Shown one piece after another: positions 45,301 through 56,706 of a stretch of 64,000 nt of DNA (the stretch's first letter is position 1; each line of letters starts with the position of its first letter). The translations under genes were made by a program, and so were the position numbers. Where the stretch lies: assembly GCA_023974075.1 (NCBI GenBank), contig JAMFTG010000318.1, forward strand, positions 74,501-138,500. Direction: 5' to 3'. The notes below the pieces were generated by a model, which was not told the DNA's origin, did not search any database, and worked only from the letters and a program-made list of their open reading frames with translations. The stretch comes from Chaenocephalus aceratus. Taxonomy: Eukaryota > Chordata > Actinopteri > Perciformes > Channichthyidae.

Positions 45301-48300
45301 TACATGTGACTTCAGGATTCCTGCAGACACCCTGTAAAGAGTTCAGGTGTTTAATCGTCTTGTGGGATGAAGCTGTCTCTGAGTCCGGTGGTTTTGGACT
45401 GAAAAAGGAAGCCGCTTTAGCCTCAAACTAAAGCTGCTGTGGTGTTCTAACTCCGGTGGGGATCTGGCGGTTGTGTTGCTGTTTTCCGTGATGAATCGGT
45501 AGGCTCGTTATCAGGTGCAGAATGAATACACATCTACACGTCAACTCACTGCCTGATCATACAGACTTTGCGTTACTCACACTTGAGCTAAAGCAAAAAC
45601 CATATGACCTTCTGGGGTCAGTCCCAATCAGGTGAAAACACACCTGAAATACCTTTAGCCCTAAGTCAGGGGCGTCAAACTCAATTTCATTGCGGGCCAC
45701 ATCAGCATTATGGTTGCACTCAAAGGGCCGGTTGTAACTTTAAGACTATATAAAAATACATATAATATTTAACATATATAAAATAATGTATTATATTACA
45801 TTATTGCTCTGCATTGGATTATTATCGGATAGGGTAATACCTTCATAATTAACTACGTCTGAAAGCAGAAGTCTAGGGCAAATAATTGTAAGTCTCTTCA
45901 GTGCGTATGTCACAAAATGACTTAAAAAGAAAAGCCACATTCTGGAAAAAAGTCAAAAATAAAAGTGACATTTTGAAAAAAAAGTGACATTTAAAAAAGA
46001 AAAGTCAAATTCTGAGAGAAAAGTCAAATTTCAGATGCATTGTGGGACATGTAGTTTATGGGCAACGTGCCTCTGTAAAGTAGCATGTAACCGTATAATA
46101 AAATCATATTTTTTGCAAGCTCTTGTGGGGCCACATAAAATGAAGTCGCGGGCTGGATTTGGCCCCCGGACCTTGAGTTTGACACCCCTGCCCTAAGTGA
46201 TAGGACTGCGACACACAATTGTGAAAAGCTCAACGTAAATACATGAGAGGAACACCTGCGTCACTTCCGGGCAAAAAGTACGGCTCCGCCCACTTTTGGG
46301 GGAAAACAACGCAGTCATTTGAACGGCGGTCAATTCAAATTCTGAAGTTTTTTCCAATCCGATTAGAAATGTAAGAAAACCGTGGATTTTCTGATCTTCA
46401 AAGAGCCCGGTTACGATGGCCAGTCAGGGAAACAGTTACATTAAGTCATTGGAAATCGACGATCGGGCTCGATGTATGGTTAAATAAAGCAGTAGGCGAT
46501 CAATGGTCATAGATGAGAGCAACATCTACGTCACTTTACGGCCCCGCCCACTTTCGGGGGAAACAACGCTGTCATTTGAACGGCGATCGAGCCTGAAGTC
46601 CTTTGTTCTTAGAGGAAGTCCAGAAACACGTAACTCTGGATGTGTGTTAATGTTTGAGGAGCAATAAACGACACAGCAGCTTGTTGGCGTGATGCAACTA
46701 TTATTTCCCGCCTCGCTCATGAGAGTAACAGCTGGCGAATTGACGGCCTCGCCTACTGATTTTAATGTACCCATACATCGAGCCTGATCGTCGATTTCAA
46801 ATGATTGAATGTAACTGTTTGCCTGTCTGGCCATCCTAACCAAGCTCTTTGAAGATCCACACATCCACGGTTTTCTTACATTTCAGATCGGATTGGCAAA
46901 AACTTCAGAATTTAAATGGACCGCCGTCAAATGACTGCGTTGTTTCCCCAAAAAGTGGGCGGGGCCGTCATTTCTGCCCGGAAGTGACGTAGGTGTTGCT
47001 CTCATCTATATGAGCTCCATTCAAATGTCTCTTACAGTTATTATGGACACATTATGGCATCGTGGTGTTTTGGTCGGTTTTATCCAAATAGTCCCTGATC
47101 TTACTCCGGTGCTGTGGCTTCTGACTCACTTCCTTTTGTTTCCCAAACAATGCTGTAACGCTGCATCCCTTCATATTGAGGTTCAGTTTCAGACGTGCAG
47201 TGTTCAAACATGAACGCTCAACATAAAACTTGCATAATAGACGTGGGAACAATACAGCTCCCACAGATGAGAGAGGTCCTGAGCGTACCACGACGTGTGT
47301 CTGTTCCAGGCGGAGTCAGCGTTCATGGTGTCCAGAGGGATGGTGCGCGAGGCTCACGGCAGCCTGGAGGTTCTGCAGGTCCGTCTGAAAGAGGTCCGAG
47401 ACCGCCTGGACCGGGTCTCCAGAGAAGAGGCTCACTACCTGGAGCTCGCCACGCAGGAGCACAGACTGCTGCAGGTGAGCTGACCGTGCAGATAAACGCA
47501 GACTAACCAATAAGGTAGTCGTTTTTTAAGCTTGTTAACTTTTGATTTGATTTATTTCGAACGGGTAATACAATAAGACGAAAAATAATAATAAAATTAA
47601 ACAAGAGAATTATGATACTGTACATACTTAAGTAGAGTCAAATTGATAAACCAAAATATTACTGACTTACAAATGATATATAAACAAATGATCTACCTAA
47701 TTCGACATCCAAAAGGCGTGAGAAGAAGTTTACACTTATTTAATTCCCTTCTCCCAAAAACTAAATTACTAACATTTTGAATATGGCTAATCTATTTGGA
47801 GAATTGTAAGCTGTACTCTGCGCTGCTTGTGCTTTTATTGTATTTGTGTTGAATTTGTTAATTTGCATTATTAATTAATGAATTATTAATTATATTCTTG
47901 GTCTGTACTTAAAACTGATTTCTAGCAACTGCATAATTTTGTTGTTGCATTATCTTGTCTTTGCGTTATCTGCCATATGGCTAATGTCGGGGAATGTTCG
48001 TGTGTGTAATTTGATAAATGTAAACAATCAATAAATACATGTTTACAATTTTTGAAACCCATTTTTGAAGCTGGTTAATAATGTCCCCTTCTCCCCGATA
48101 GGAGGAGCGTCGTCTCCGAACGGCGTACGAGAACGCAGAGGGCTCGGAGCGGGAAAAGTTCGCCTTGTTCTCTGCGGGCGTTCGGGCGAGTCACGAGAAG
48201 GAGAGAACGAGAGCGGAGAGAACCAAGAACTGGTCCATCATCGGGTCGGTGCTCGGAGCGCTGATCGGGGTCATGGGGTCAACGTACATCAACAGAGTCC

Positions 48301-51300
48301 GCCTGCAGGTGAGGAGCAACGTCTGTCATTACAATCTATTTACTTAAAGGCCCCCTGCTACGCAACATCCTCTTCTTCACGTCTCTACATCAACATGTGT
48401 CCCCTCTTCTCCATGTCTCTTCTACATCAACATGTGTCCCCTCTTCTTCATGTCTCTTCTACATCAACATGTGTCCCCTCTTCCTCATGTCTCTTCTACA
48501 TCAACACGTGTCCCCTCTTCTTCATGTCTCTTCTACATCAACATGTGTCCCCTCTTCTTCATGTCTCTTCTACATCAACATGTGTCCCCTCTTCTTCATG
48601 TCTCTACATCAACATGTGTCCCCTCTTCTTCACGTCTCTTCCACATCAACATGTGTCCCCTCTTCTTCATGTCTCTTCCACATCAACATGTGTCCCCTCT
48701 TCTTCACGTCTCTTCCACATCAACATGTGTCCCCTCTTCTTCATGTCTCTTCCACATCAACATGTGTCCCCTCTTCTTCACGTCTCTTCCACATCAACAT
48801 GTGTCCCCTCTTCTTCATGTCTCTTCTACATCAACATCTATTTCTTCAAAGGTGTAAAGGTCTGTGTATTCTGTAAGGGGGGGAAGACCTGCTCGCTGTG
48901 TCTTCTTGATTCACTCAGAGTCCAGGCTTGGCTCACAGATTGTTCTGATTTATTTACTTTATGACAGGATTGTTTCCTTTTGCATACATTTTGATTTCTG
49001 TATTAAATATGCTTGTATTTAGAGATGTATCCGCTAGAAGTCTTGTTAGTGCAATTTATGGCTCACCAAACGTAATGTTAACACGGAGAGAGATACATAA
49101 AACACAAACACAGACATTAGTTGAGATTAATTATTATTCAGTTGCGCAACAACAATAATAATCTGGAGTACAACATCACCTGCCAATCGCGGAAATGCCC
49201 CCCGACAGTAGCAACAATCAAACAGCACATACAGATGTAGCACTCCAGATCAGACTCAAATGGGTGTGTCCCAGTCAAAAGCCCAGCGGATGCCAGTGGC
49301 TGGGGGTGTTGCCAAATTGCTAGAGGGCGTTGCCCAATTTCCCCATTTGTTCAATTACAGGATTTAACCATGAGATGGCGCTTCATTCACAAAATACACA
49401 ATGGGTGTTGTAGAAACATCAATATTTTAGATCAAATAAAGTATATAGTTTGCTTTATGCAGTATATTTCTTGTAATATTGTACAGTAGATTGAAGTAAA
49501 TCAATTTATACATTAAGATAAGATAAGATGGACCTTTATTAATCCCGTGGGGAAATGCAGTAGTTCAAACAGCAACAGGGTGAGAGTGAAAAACAGGACA
49601 GCACAGATTCACACAGATTAATAAAATCAAAAATAAGATGAGCGATAAAAATAATAATAATGAGAAACTATGAAATAAGAAATGAATAAAACTAAAATGT
49701 AATTATCATATCATATATTATAATGTATTGTATTATTAAGTAATATCATACATTAACCCCATTATAGCAGATGCCACATTGAATGGATGAACACATGTGT
49801 GCATCAATAATTACAACAGAGTATTTCTAAATACAAGTTGTAAAAATACTTATATGTATTTAATATTAACCCTTTGGAGTCGACCGTCACGCCGGCGTGA
49901 TCAGATCACATGACCTGTTCAAGCCGGTGCCGCATAAAAACAACAGTCCGGACAACATTGCCGTGTGTTTCTGTCGAAAGTACTGGCTTGAAACTACTGT
50001 ATATCCCAGTCTTTGATTCATGCAAAAAGACCCAGTAAACACGGAGATACGGTGATATAAAGTTAATACATTTCAAAAGTATGAAATATGGAAGCACATA
50101 TTTGAATATCTTCGCCGTATTTGATCATTTTACGAAACGGAAAATACTGGAAACTGTAGATCCTGCTCAACAGGATGTATATGTGTATTTCTGTTGAAAG
50201 TACTGGCTTGAAACTATATGCCAGTCTTTGTTTCATGCAAAAATACCCAATAAACACAGACATACGATGATGTATGTATAGCCACTGCAATGAACACACA
50301 CACATTTTCCCTAACCATGCAGCCTAGGGAGCCTACCACACAAAGGTCACATGTCTCTCTGAAAGCTGTACTTGTAGGAGCAGTTAACTAACAAAGGTTA
50401 ACTGTTGTTATAACCTGAGACCTTCTCTGAACTTCCTCTACCCTCGATGTCAGCTCACTTAAAATGAATACATCTATTGATAATTCAGAACGAGCATCGT
50501 GTCTCTAACTGTGTGTGACCTAACTCAGTAACACGCATCATATGGAAGACCATGTGACCTTAATGAATATGCCAGAAGTACGCTGTGATAAGGATTATTA
50601 TGCTTATCTGCTGATTCCCTTCTCTTTTCTTTTAACTAACGTTTAGTCGACTATCTGGGGGCATCCCGAGAAAACTGCTTGAGTGGTGCATCTCTCGTAA
50701 AGCAGATCTCAAGGACTTTGTATGTGTTGTTTCCACTGACACTTCTTCCTCCTCTCCTCTGGTCTGCAGGAGCTGAAGAACCTGCTGCTGGAGGCTCAGA
50801 AAGGTCCGGAGAGTCTTCAGGAAGCTCTCAAAGTCCAGGCAGGAAATCACCGCCTGCAGCAGGACGAGTTTCGCTCGCTCATCGACACCCTGAGACTCGC
50901 TCTGAGCGACGCTTTCTCTCCGCGGGACGTCGTCCTCCTGCAGGACAGCAAACACACAACATCAGACCCTCCCTCCGTGCCTCTCTCGGCCCTGAAGGAG
51001 CTCCACGTCAGCAGCAAGAGGACAGAGACACTGCTGGAGAAGCTGCTGCCTCAACTGGGGAGCATGGAGGAAGGGATGGGGAGGATGGAGGGGCGGATGA
51101 TGGTGGTGAAGAAGCTCCTGGAGGACAAACGCACTGAGACACACACCAAACCACACACTGAGACACACACTGAACCACACACTGAACCACAGCTGCTGTT
51201 AGAAACAACAAAGGAAACGGAGAGAAAGGACCGATGGGAGTCTGAGGTGCTGGTGAGGCGTCTGGAGGAGACTCAGAGAACTCTGGGAGAACGGATCAGG

Positions 51301-51390
51301 ACAAATAATGTTTATAACGCCGTGTTTACGTTCAGCGCCACCGCCATCACCGTGGCAACCGTCTACCTGCTGCTCAGAGGGAGCGCTTAG
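42306..51390 (+). CDS. ccdc51: Coiled-coil domain protein 51 / MITOK, five of the coding exons
   Basis: Pore-forming subunit of the mitochondrial ATP-sensitive potassium channel, inner membrane. Exons found: 42306-42524, 44394-44531, 47310-47474, 48102-48308 and 50770-51390, all phase 0 with GT/AG borders (450 codons including stop). The first is proline- and serine-rich presequence-like ([20 protein letters not shown]). Then the family core [18 protein letters not shown], the coiled coil [20 protein letters not shown] and [40 protein letters not shown], then [20 protein letters not shown] (first membrane segment). The last exon has a second coiled coil, a [21 protein letters not shown] short repeat (about 51132-51190), and a C-terminal membrane segment [19 protein letters not shown]. 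The blocks match human CCDC51 closely. The exon with the start codon is not identified. Confidence 0.88.
42904..44222. mobile_element. 1.3-kb non-autonomous hAT element, ccdc51 intron
   Basis: GTATTAAA flanks both sides (42896-42903 and 44223-44230). Left end TAGGGCTGTGCATCTTC and right end AATTTCAACACCCCTG are inverted. Subterminal ATCGCGATGCATCG-type palindromes are repeated. No transposase ORF. Confidence 0.85.
44590..45480 (-). mobile_element. Rex/LINE-like fragments, ccdc51 intron
   Basis: 45340-45480 (TTAATCGTCTTGTGGGATGA, AGCTGTCTCTGAGTCCGGTG) resembles the 3' region of the LINE type at 1-529. The part before it (44800-45330) holds a run of TATTAAA-type words and no exon. Confidence 0.4.
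45667..46190. mobile_element. hAT MITE (CAGGGGTGTCAAAC family), copy 1
   Basis: CCCTAAGT flanks both ends (45659-45666 and 46191-46198). Ends CAGGGGCGTCAAACTCAATT and TTGAGTTTGACACCCCTG are inverted. A short AAAAGTCAAATTCTGAG-type repeat lies in the middle. Confidence 0.92.
46245..47012. mobile_element. Fold-back element, ccdc51 intron
   Basis: Left arm CACCTGCGTCACTTCCGGGC, GCCCACTTTTGGGGG; right arm CCAAAAAGTGGGCGGGGCCG, GCCCGGAAGTGACGTAGGTG. An extra inner copy of the left arm (46511-46600, ACATCTACGTCACTTTACGG) suggests a second, nested copy of the same family. Confidence 0.75.
47535..47770 (-). mobile_element. LINE-like tail, ccdc51 intron
   Basis: Matches 25080-25210 (GATTTATTTCGAA, GTCAAATTGATA, CAAAATATTACTGA) and extends further (ATTTAATTCCCTTCTCCC). 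The family is not named with confidence. Confidence 0.5.
48380..48838. repeat. 37-bp minisatellite, about 12 copies, ccdc51 intron
   Basis: Unit ACATCAACATGTGTCCCCTC followed by TTCTTCATGTCTCTTCT, with ATG/ACG and CTA/CCA variants, and a few shorter units. It starts about 70 bases after the exon donor at 48308. As 37 is not a multiple of three, it is open in all three plus frames and yields a false ORF of about 300 codons. Confidence 0.95.
49160..49508. other. ccdc51 intron stretch
   Basis: No exon or clear element; GGAGTACAACATCACCTGCC and TGTAGCACTCC near 49153-49250 may be inverted ends of a small relic. Confidence 0.3.
49509..49700 (-). mobile_element. LINE 3' end copy (TTATTAATCCC family)
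   Basis: AAGATAAGATGGACCTTTAT, TAATCCCGTGGGGAAATGCA and CAGCAACAGGGTGAGAGTGA match 37338-37640. Confidence 0.6.
49870..50397. mobile_element. Possible piggyBac-type MITE
   Basis: TTAA lies directly outside both ends (49866-49869 and 50398-50401). The ends CCCTTTGGAG and ACAAAGG are partly inverted. The interior holds a tandem duplication of about 170 bp (GTACTGGCTTGAAACTA twice). Confidence 0.45.
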
Positions 51391-51438
51391 AGACACATCA
51401 TGACACAAAAAACACAGATGAGAAAGAAATTAAGATCA

Positions 51439-51444
51439 AATAAA
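51439..51444 (+). terminator. Polyadenylation signal of ccdc51
   Basis: AATAAA about 49 bases after the ccdc51 stop codon. Confidence 0.6.
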
Positions 51445-51449
51445 AGAAC

Positions 51450-52998
51450 GGTGAACAATTGGGGAGCGGACAAGTCTTCACAACCGAGTGCACTTCTCCC
51501 AGTTTGTAGTAAATGCTCCGATGTGTGATATTTATGATCAGAAAGTTCAATAAGTATTTGTCCACCAGGTCTGTGGCAAATTCCCAAAGTATAAAATCTT
51601 TCATCTCTAGAGGTATTGTGTCTTTGAATACGTCTTGTAAGGCTATATGATGTCAGATTGAGTATGAAATGTCTCGTATCACAACATTTTAGTTTCCAAA
51701 CAACGCTGCACAGCAACAAGTAATAGACCCTTTAAAAGCAACACGTGTGTAGAACGCTGGATAAGACTTGAAGTGAAAGTATTCCAACACATCCGACAAA
51801 TAAATCAGACGATAATAATCCTGTTAAAGTCAAAACAGCTCCAACAGGGACACTGAGAAGGATCCTGGGTCAATATATCAACACATATCAACTCAAGGAA
51901 CAAGGAAACAGACATTTATTATTACCTTACAGCCACAGCCAGACCCTTTGAGAGGTGAGACATGCACTGGGACTCATTATACGACACCATGATACTTTAG
52001 TGTCAGATCAAGTATGAAATGTCTCTCGCATCACAGCAGCTCCATTTGCAATATCAACAAGGACACATGAAAACAAGGAACAAGGAAACAGACATTTAAC
52101 AGATCATTACAACCACTAAAGACAACATGTTGAAGACCCTTTAACGTACGTTTGATCCCAGATTAAACTCTGAATTTAATTTTAGGGTCGACTGGTGCAC
52201 AGGATAAATTGGTGCTAGTGTTGTCTCCATTCAGACACTTCTCTTGCTACTCTGTATGTCGTAAACTGTGAACGCTTGTCCTCACAGGAAGGGACGATGG
52301 CTGCTAGTAGCTAGCTAGTTAGCATCGTTAGGGATCCAAATCATTACAGACCGCTTAATCAACCCCAGAAAATCATCGGTGGCTTTTTTACGAGTCTAGT
52401 GCAGTGTACATTTGCTAGATAGTGAAATATACGTTTTATTTGCACTTCTGTTGCGTATCCAATATGGCGGCTGTTGAGTGTTAGAAGTGTCCAGCGTTAG
52501 GAGAGCTTCTTCAGGTACTCAAGTGCACTGCCTTTTGCCACACTTTGGATTTGAATGCACTCAAAACAGAAGAAGGCAGATTGAGTAATTAGATGTCTGT
52601 AATAATCTGATTACAGGTGTTTTTCTGCTGCTGCCGTTTACTGCACTTCGCATTGCCTGCACATATGTATCGGATCTCAAGATGAATTGTAAGCTAACGG
52701 GAGTGTAGTGCTAATTCAAGCTGTGCTGCATTCAATGACACTGTGTCCTCACGTTAAAGAAAATACAAACCTTCACGTTGCAGCTTTCAACACCAGAACT
52801 ACCTTTTTAGATATGTCACGTTAACTAGATGAAGGTGAGCATAATATACAAATAAAACATGAAGGTACATCATGAACTCGCTCTAAAGTGAATCACGGTG
52901 TATTTCCTCTGCTTTGGGGCCACGATAACGTTATTTCTCCAACGAGACGTTATCAGACACTTGGACGAACAACCCGCTATGACTCGTCGGTCAGCGTA
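51450..52998. other. Downstream of ccdc51, no gene seen
   Basis: Two short related blocks (GTCAGATCAAGTATGAAATG near 52001 and GTCAGATTGAGTATGAAATG near 51652) are probably remnants of one element. No coding exon was recognised. Confidence 0.45.
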
Positions 52999-53001
52999 AA
53001 C

Positions 53002-53457
53002 CAGGGGTGTCAAACTCAATTTCATCTCGGGCCACATCAGCATAATGGTCGCACTCAAAGGGCCAGTTTTATATACATACAAAAAATACATATATAAATA
53101 TTTAAAAGAATGTATTATATTACATATTGCCGTCTGCATTGGATTATTATCGGATAGGGTAATAACTTAAGTCTCTTCAGTGAGAATGTCACAAAATGAT
53201 TTAAAAAGAAAAGCCCAATTCTGGAAAAAAAGTCAAAAATAAATAAATGACATTTTGAAAAAAAAAGTCAGATTCTGAGAAGAAAAGTCAAACTTGAGAT
53301 GCATTGTGGGATATGTAGTTTATGGGCAATGTGCTTCTGTAAAGTAGCATGTAACCGTATAGTAAACATATTATATTCTTTGCAGGCTCTTGTGGGGCCA
53401 CATTAAATGAAGTCACGGGCCGGATTTGGCCCCCGGGCCTTGAGTTTGACACCCCTG
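53002..53457. mobile_element. hAT MITE (CAGGGGTGTCAAAC family), copy 2
   Basis: GCGTAAAC flanks both ends (52994-53001 and 53458-53465). Ends CAGGGGTGTCAAACTCAATT and TTGAGTTTGACACCCCTG are perfect over 14 bases. Confidence 0.93.
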
Positions 53458-53556
53458 GCGTAAACAATAAAAAAAAGTATTATTCCAGAGTGAAAACGTA
53501 GAAAAATGGGATTTAGGTTTTGCCGATTTTAACCTCCAGTACTTGAATGTATTTTC

Positions 53557-53558
<2 letters not shown>

Positions 53559-53602
<44 letters not shown>
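53559..53602. repeat. (ATG)n trinucleotide repeat
   Basis: About 14 perfect ATG units. Confidence 0.9.
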
Positions 53603-53603
<1 letters not shown>

Positions 53604-54014
53604 CACTGCATTAATGTGCTTTATTGTTTCTTTAATAAAGGACCAAATGAGTGACTGATGAAGAGAGATGCACACATTCAGTATAGACAGATGTTTTGTG
53701 TTATTGATGAGTCTAAATATGTTTTCCATTTAAAATGTTAATGTTAGCTTTATAACGGATTGAGGAATCAATAAGTCGATCTAATTTGATTATCAACTAA
53801 TCACTAAAGTCGTTTCTAAATGCAGAAATGTCTCAATTATGAAGATGTCCTTGGTTTTTCTCTGTTTTATATCAAAATAAAGGGAATACTTTATTTAAAT
53901 ACATACATTAAGACTTTGAGAAACTGTGAAGGGGAAATTTTCAGACCAAATCATATGAAAGTAATTTCACCGATAGAAATAGGGACGTATTTATATAACA
54001 AATGACCAGAGGAG

Positions 54015-56706
54015 GGAGAAGTACTCAGATCTGGTACTTTAGTAAAAGTAGAAGTACTCAGATCTTGTTCTTGAGTAAAAGTAGAAGTACTCAGGTCTTG
54101 TACTTGAGTAAAAGTAGAAGTACTCAGATCTTGTTCTTGAGTAAAAGTAGAAGTACTCAGGTCTTGTACTTGAGTAAAAGTAGAAGTACTCAGATCTTGT
54201 TCTTGAGTAAAAGTAGAAGTACTCAGGTCTTGTACTTGAGTAAAAGTACTCGGATCTTGTTCTTGAGTAAAAGTAGAAGTACTCGGATCTTGTACTTTAG
54301 TAAAAGTAGAAGTACTCGGATCTTGTTCTTGAGTAAAAGTAGAAGTACTCGGATCTTGTACTTTAGTAAAAGTAGAAGTACTCAGATCTGGTACTTTAGT
54401 AAAAGTAGAAGTACTCGGATCTTGTACTTGAGTAAAAGTAGAAGTACTCGGATCTTGTACTTTAGTAAAAGTAGAAGTACTCAGATCTGGTACTTGAGTA
54501 AAAGTAGAAGTACTCGGATCTTGTTCTTGAGTAAAAGTAGAAGTACTCGGATCTTGTACTTTAGTAAAAGTAGAAGTACTCAGATCTGGTACTTTAGTAA
54601 AAGTAGAAGTACTCGGATCTTGTTCTTGAGTAAAAGTAGAAGTACTCAGATCTGGTACTTTAGTAAAAGTAGAAGTACTCGGATCTTGTTCTTGAGTAAA
54701 AGTAGAAGTACTCGGATCTTGTCCTTGAGTAAAAGTAGAAGTACTCGGATCTTGTACTTGAGTAAAAGTAGAAGTACTCAGATATTGTTCTTGAGTAAAA
54801 GTAGAAGTACTCAGATCTTGTACTTGAGGAAAAGTAGAAGTACTCAGGTCTTGTACTTGAGTAAAAGTAGAAGTACTCGGATCTTGTTCTTGAGTAAAAG
54901 TAGAAGTACTCGGATCTTGTACTTTAGTAAAAGTAGAAGTACTCAGATCTGGTACTTTAGTAAAAGTAGAAGTACTCGGATCTTGTTCTTGAGTAAAAGT
55001 AGAAGTACTCAGATCTGGTACTTTAGTAAAAGTAGAAGTACTCGGATCTTGTTCTTGAGTAAAAGTAGAAGTACTCGGATCTTGTCCTTGAGTAAAAGTA
55101 GAAGTACTCGGATCTTGTACTTGAGTAAAAGTAGAAGTACTCAGATATTGTTCTTGAGTAAAAGTAGAAGTACTCAGATCTTGTACTTGAGTAAAAGTAG
55201 AAGTACTCGGATCTTGTTCTTGAGTAAAAGTAGAAGTACTCAGATATTGTACTTGAGTAAAAGTAGAAGTACTCAGATATTGTTCTTGAGTAAAAGTAGA
55301 AGTACTCAGATCTTGTACTTTAGTAAAAGTAGAAGTACTCAGATCTTGTACTTTAGTAAAAGTAGAAGTACTCAGATATTGTACTTGAGTAAAAGTAGAA
55401 GTACTCAGATATTGTTCTTGAGTAAAAGTAGAAGTACTCAGATCTTGTACTTTAGTAAAAGTAGAAGTACTCGGATCTTGTTCTTGAGTAAAAGTAGAAG
55501 TACTCAGATCTTGTACTTGAGTAAAAGTAGAAGTACTCAGATCTTGTACTTGAGTAAAAGTAGAAGTACTCGGATCTTGTTCTTGAGTAAAAGTAGAAGT
55601 ACTCAGATATTGTACTTGAGTAAAAGTAGAAGTACTCAGATATTGTTCTTGAGTAAAAGTAGAAGTACTCAGATCTTGTACTTTAGTAAAAGTAGAAGTA
55701 CTCGGATCTTGTTCTTGAGTAAAAGTAGAAGTACTCGGATCTTGTCCTTGAGTAAAAGTAGAAGTACTCAGATCTTGTACTTGAGTAACAGGAGAAGTAC
55801 TCAAATCTTGTTCTTGAGTAAAAGTACAAGTACTCAGATATTGTTCTTGAGTAAAAGTACAAGTACTCAGATACTGTACTTGAGTAAAAGTAGAAGTACT
55901 CAGATATTGTACTTGAGTAAAAGTAGAAGTACTCAGATCTTGTTCTTGAGTAAAAGTAGAAGTACTCAGATCTTGTACTTGAGTAAAAGTAGAAGTACTC
56001 AGATCTTGTACTTGAGTAAAAGTAGAAGTACTCAGGTCTTGTACTTGAGTAAAAGTAGAAGTACTCAGATCTTGTTCTTGAGTAAAAGTAGAAGTACTCA
56101 GGTCTTGTACTTGAGTAAAAGTAGAAGTACCCAGATATTGTACTTTAGTAAAAGTAGAAGTACTCGGATCTTGTACTTGAGTAAAAGTACAAGTACTCAG
56201 ATATTGTTCTTGAGTAAAAGTACAAGTACTCAGATACTGTACTTGAGTAAAAGTAGAAGTACTAAGATATTGTACTTGAGTAAAAGTAGAAGTACTCAGA
56301 TCTTGTTCTTGAGTAAAAGTAGAAGTACTCAGATCTTGTACTTGAGTAAAAGTAGAAGTACTCAGATCTTGTACTTGAGTAAAAGTAGAAGTACTCAGAT
56401 CTTGTACTTGAGTAAAAGTAGAAGTACTCAGGTCTTGTACTTGAGTAAAAGTAGAAGTACTCAGATCTTGTACTTGAGTAAAAGTAGAAGTACTCAGGTC
56501 TTGTACTTGAGTAAAAGTAGAAGTACTCAGATCTTGTTCTTGAGTAAAAGTAGAAGTACTCAGGTCTTGTACTTGAGTAAAAGTAGAAGTACCCAGATAT
56601 TGTACTTTAGTAAAAGTAGAAGTACCCAGATATTGTACTTTAGTAAAAGTAGAAGCACTCAGATCTTGTTCTTGAGTAAAAGTAGAAGTACTCGGATCTT
56701 GTACTT
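54015..56706. repeat. 33-bp minisatellite array, 2.7 kb, about 81 units
   Basis: Unit AAAAGTAGAAGTACTCAGAT then CTTGTACTTGAGT. Each unit contains a near-palindrome AGTAC-TCAGATCTT-GTACT centred on AGATCT. Diagnostic variants (CGGATCT, TTCTTGAG, TACTTTAG, GATCTGG, GATATTG) occur in the same order in repeated blocks, so there is higher-order structure. The 33-bp period keeps both strands open and gives false ORFs of 923 (plus) and 617 (minus) codons. Confidence 0.97.

Noticed and set aside
48065..48964. A 299-codon ORF in the ccdc51 region
   Set aside because: It starts upstream of a true exon in another frame and then runs through the 37-bp minisatellite.
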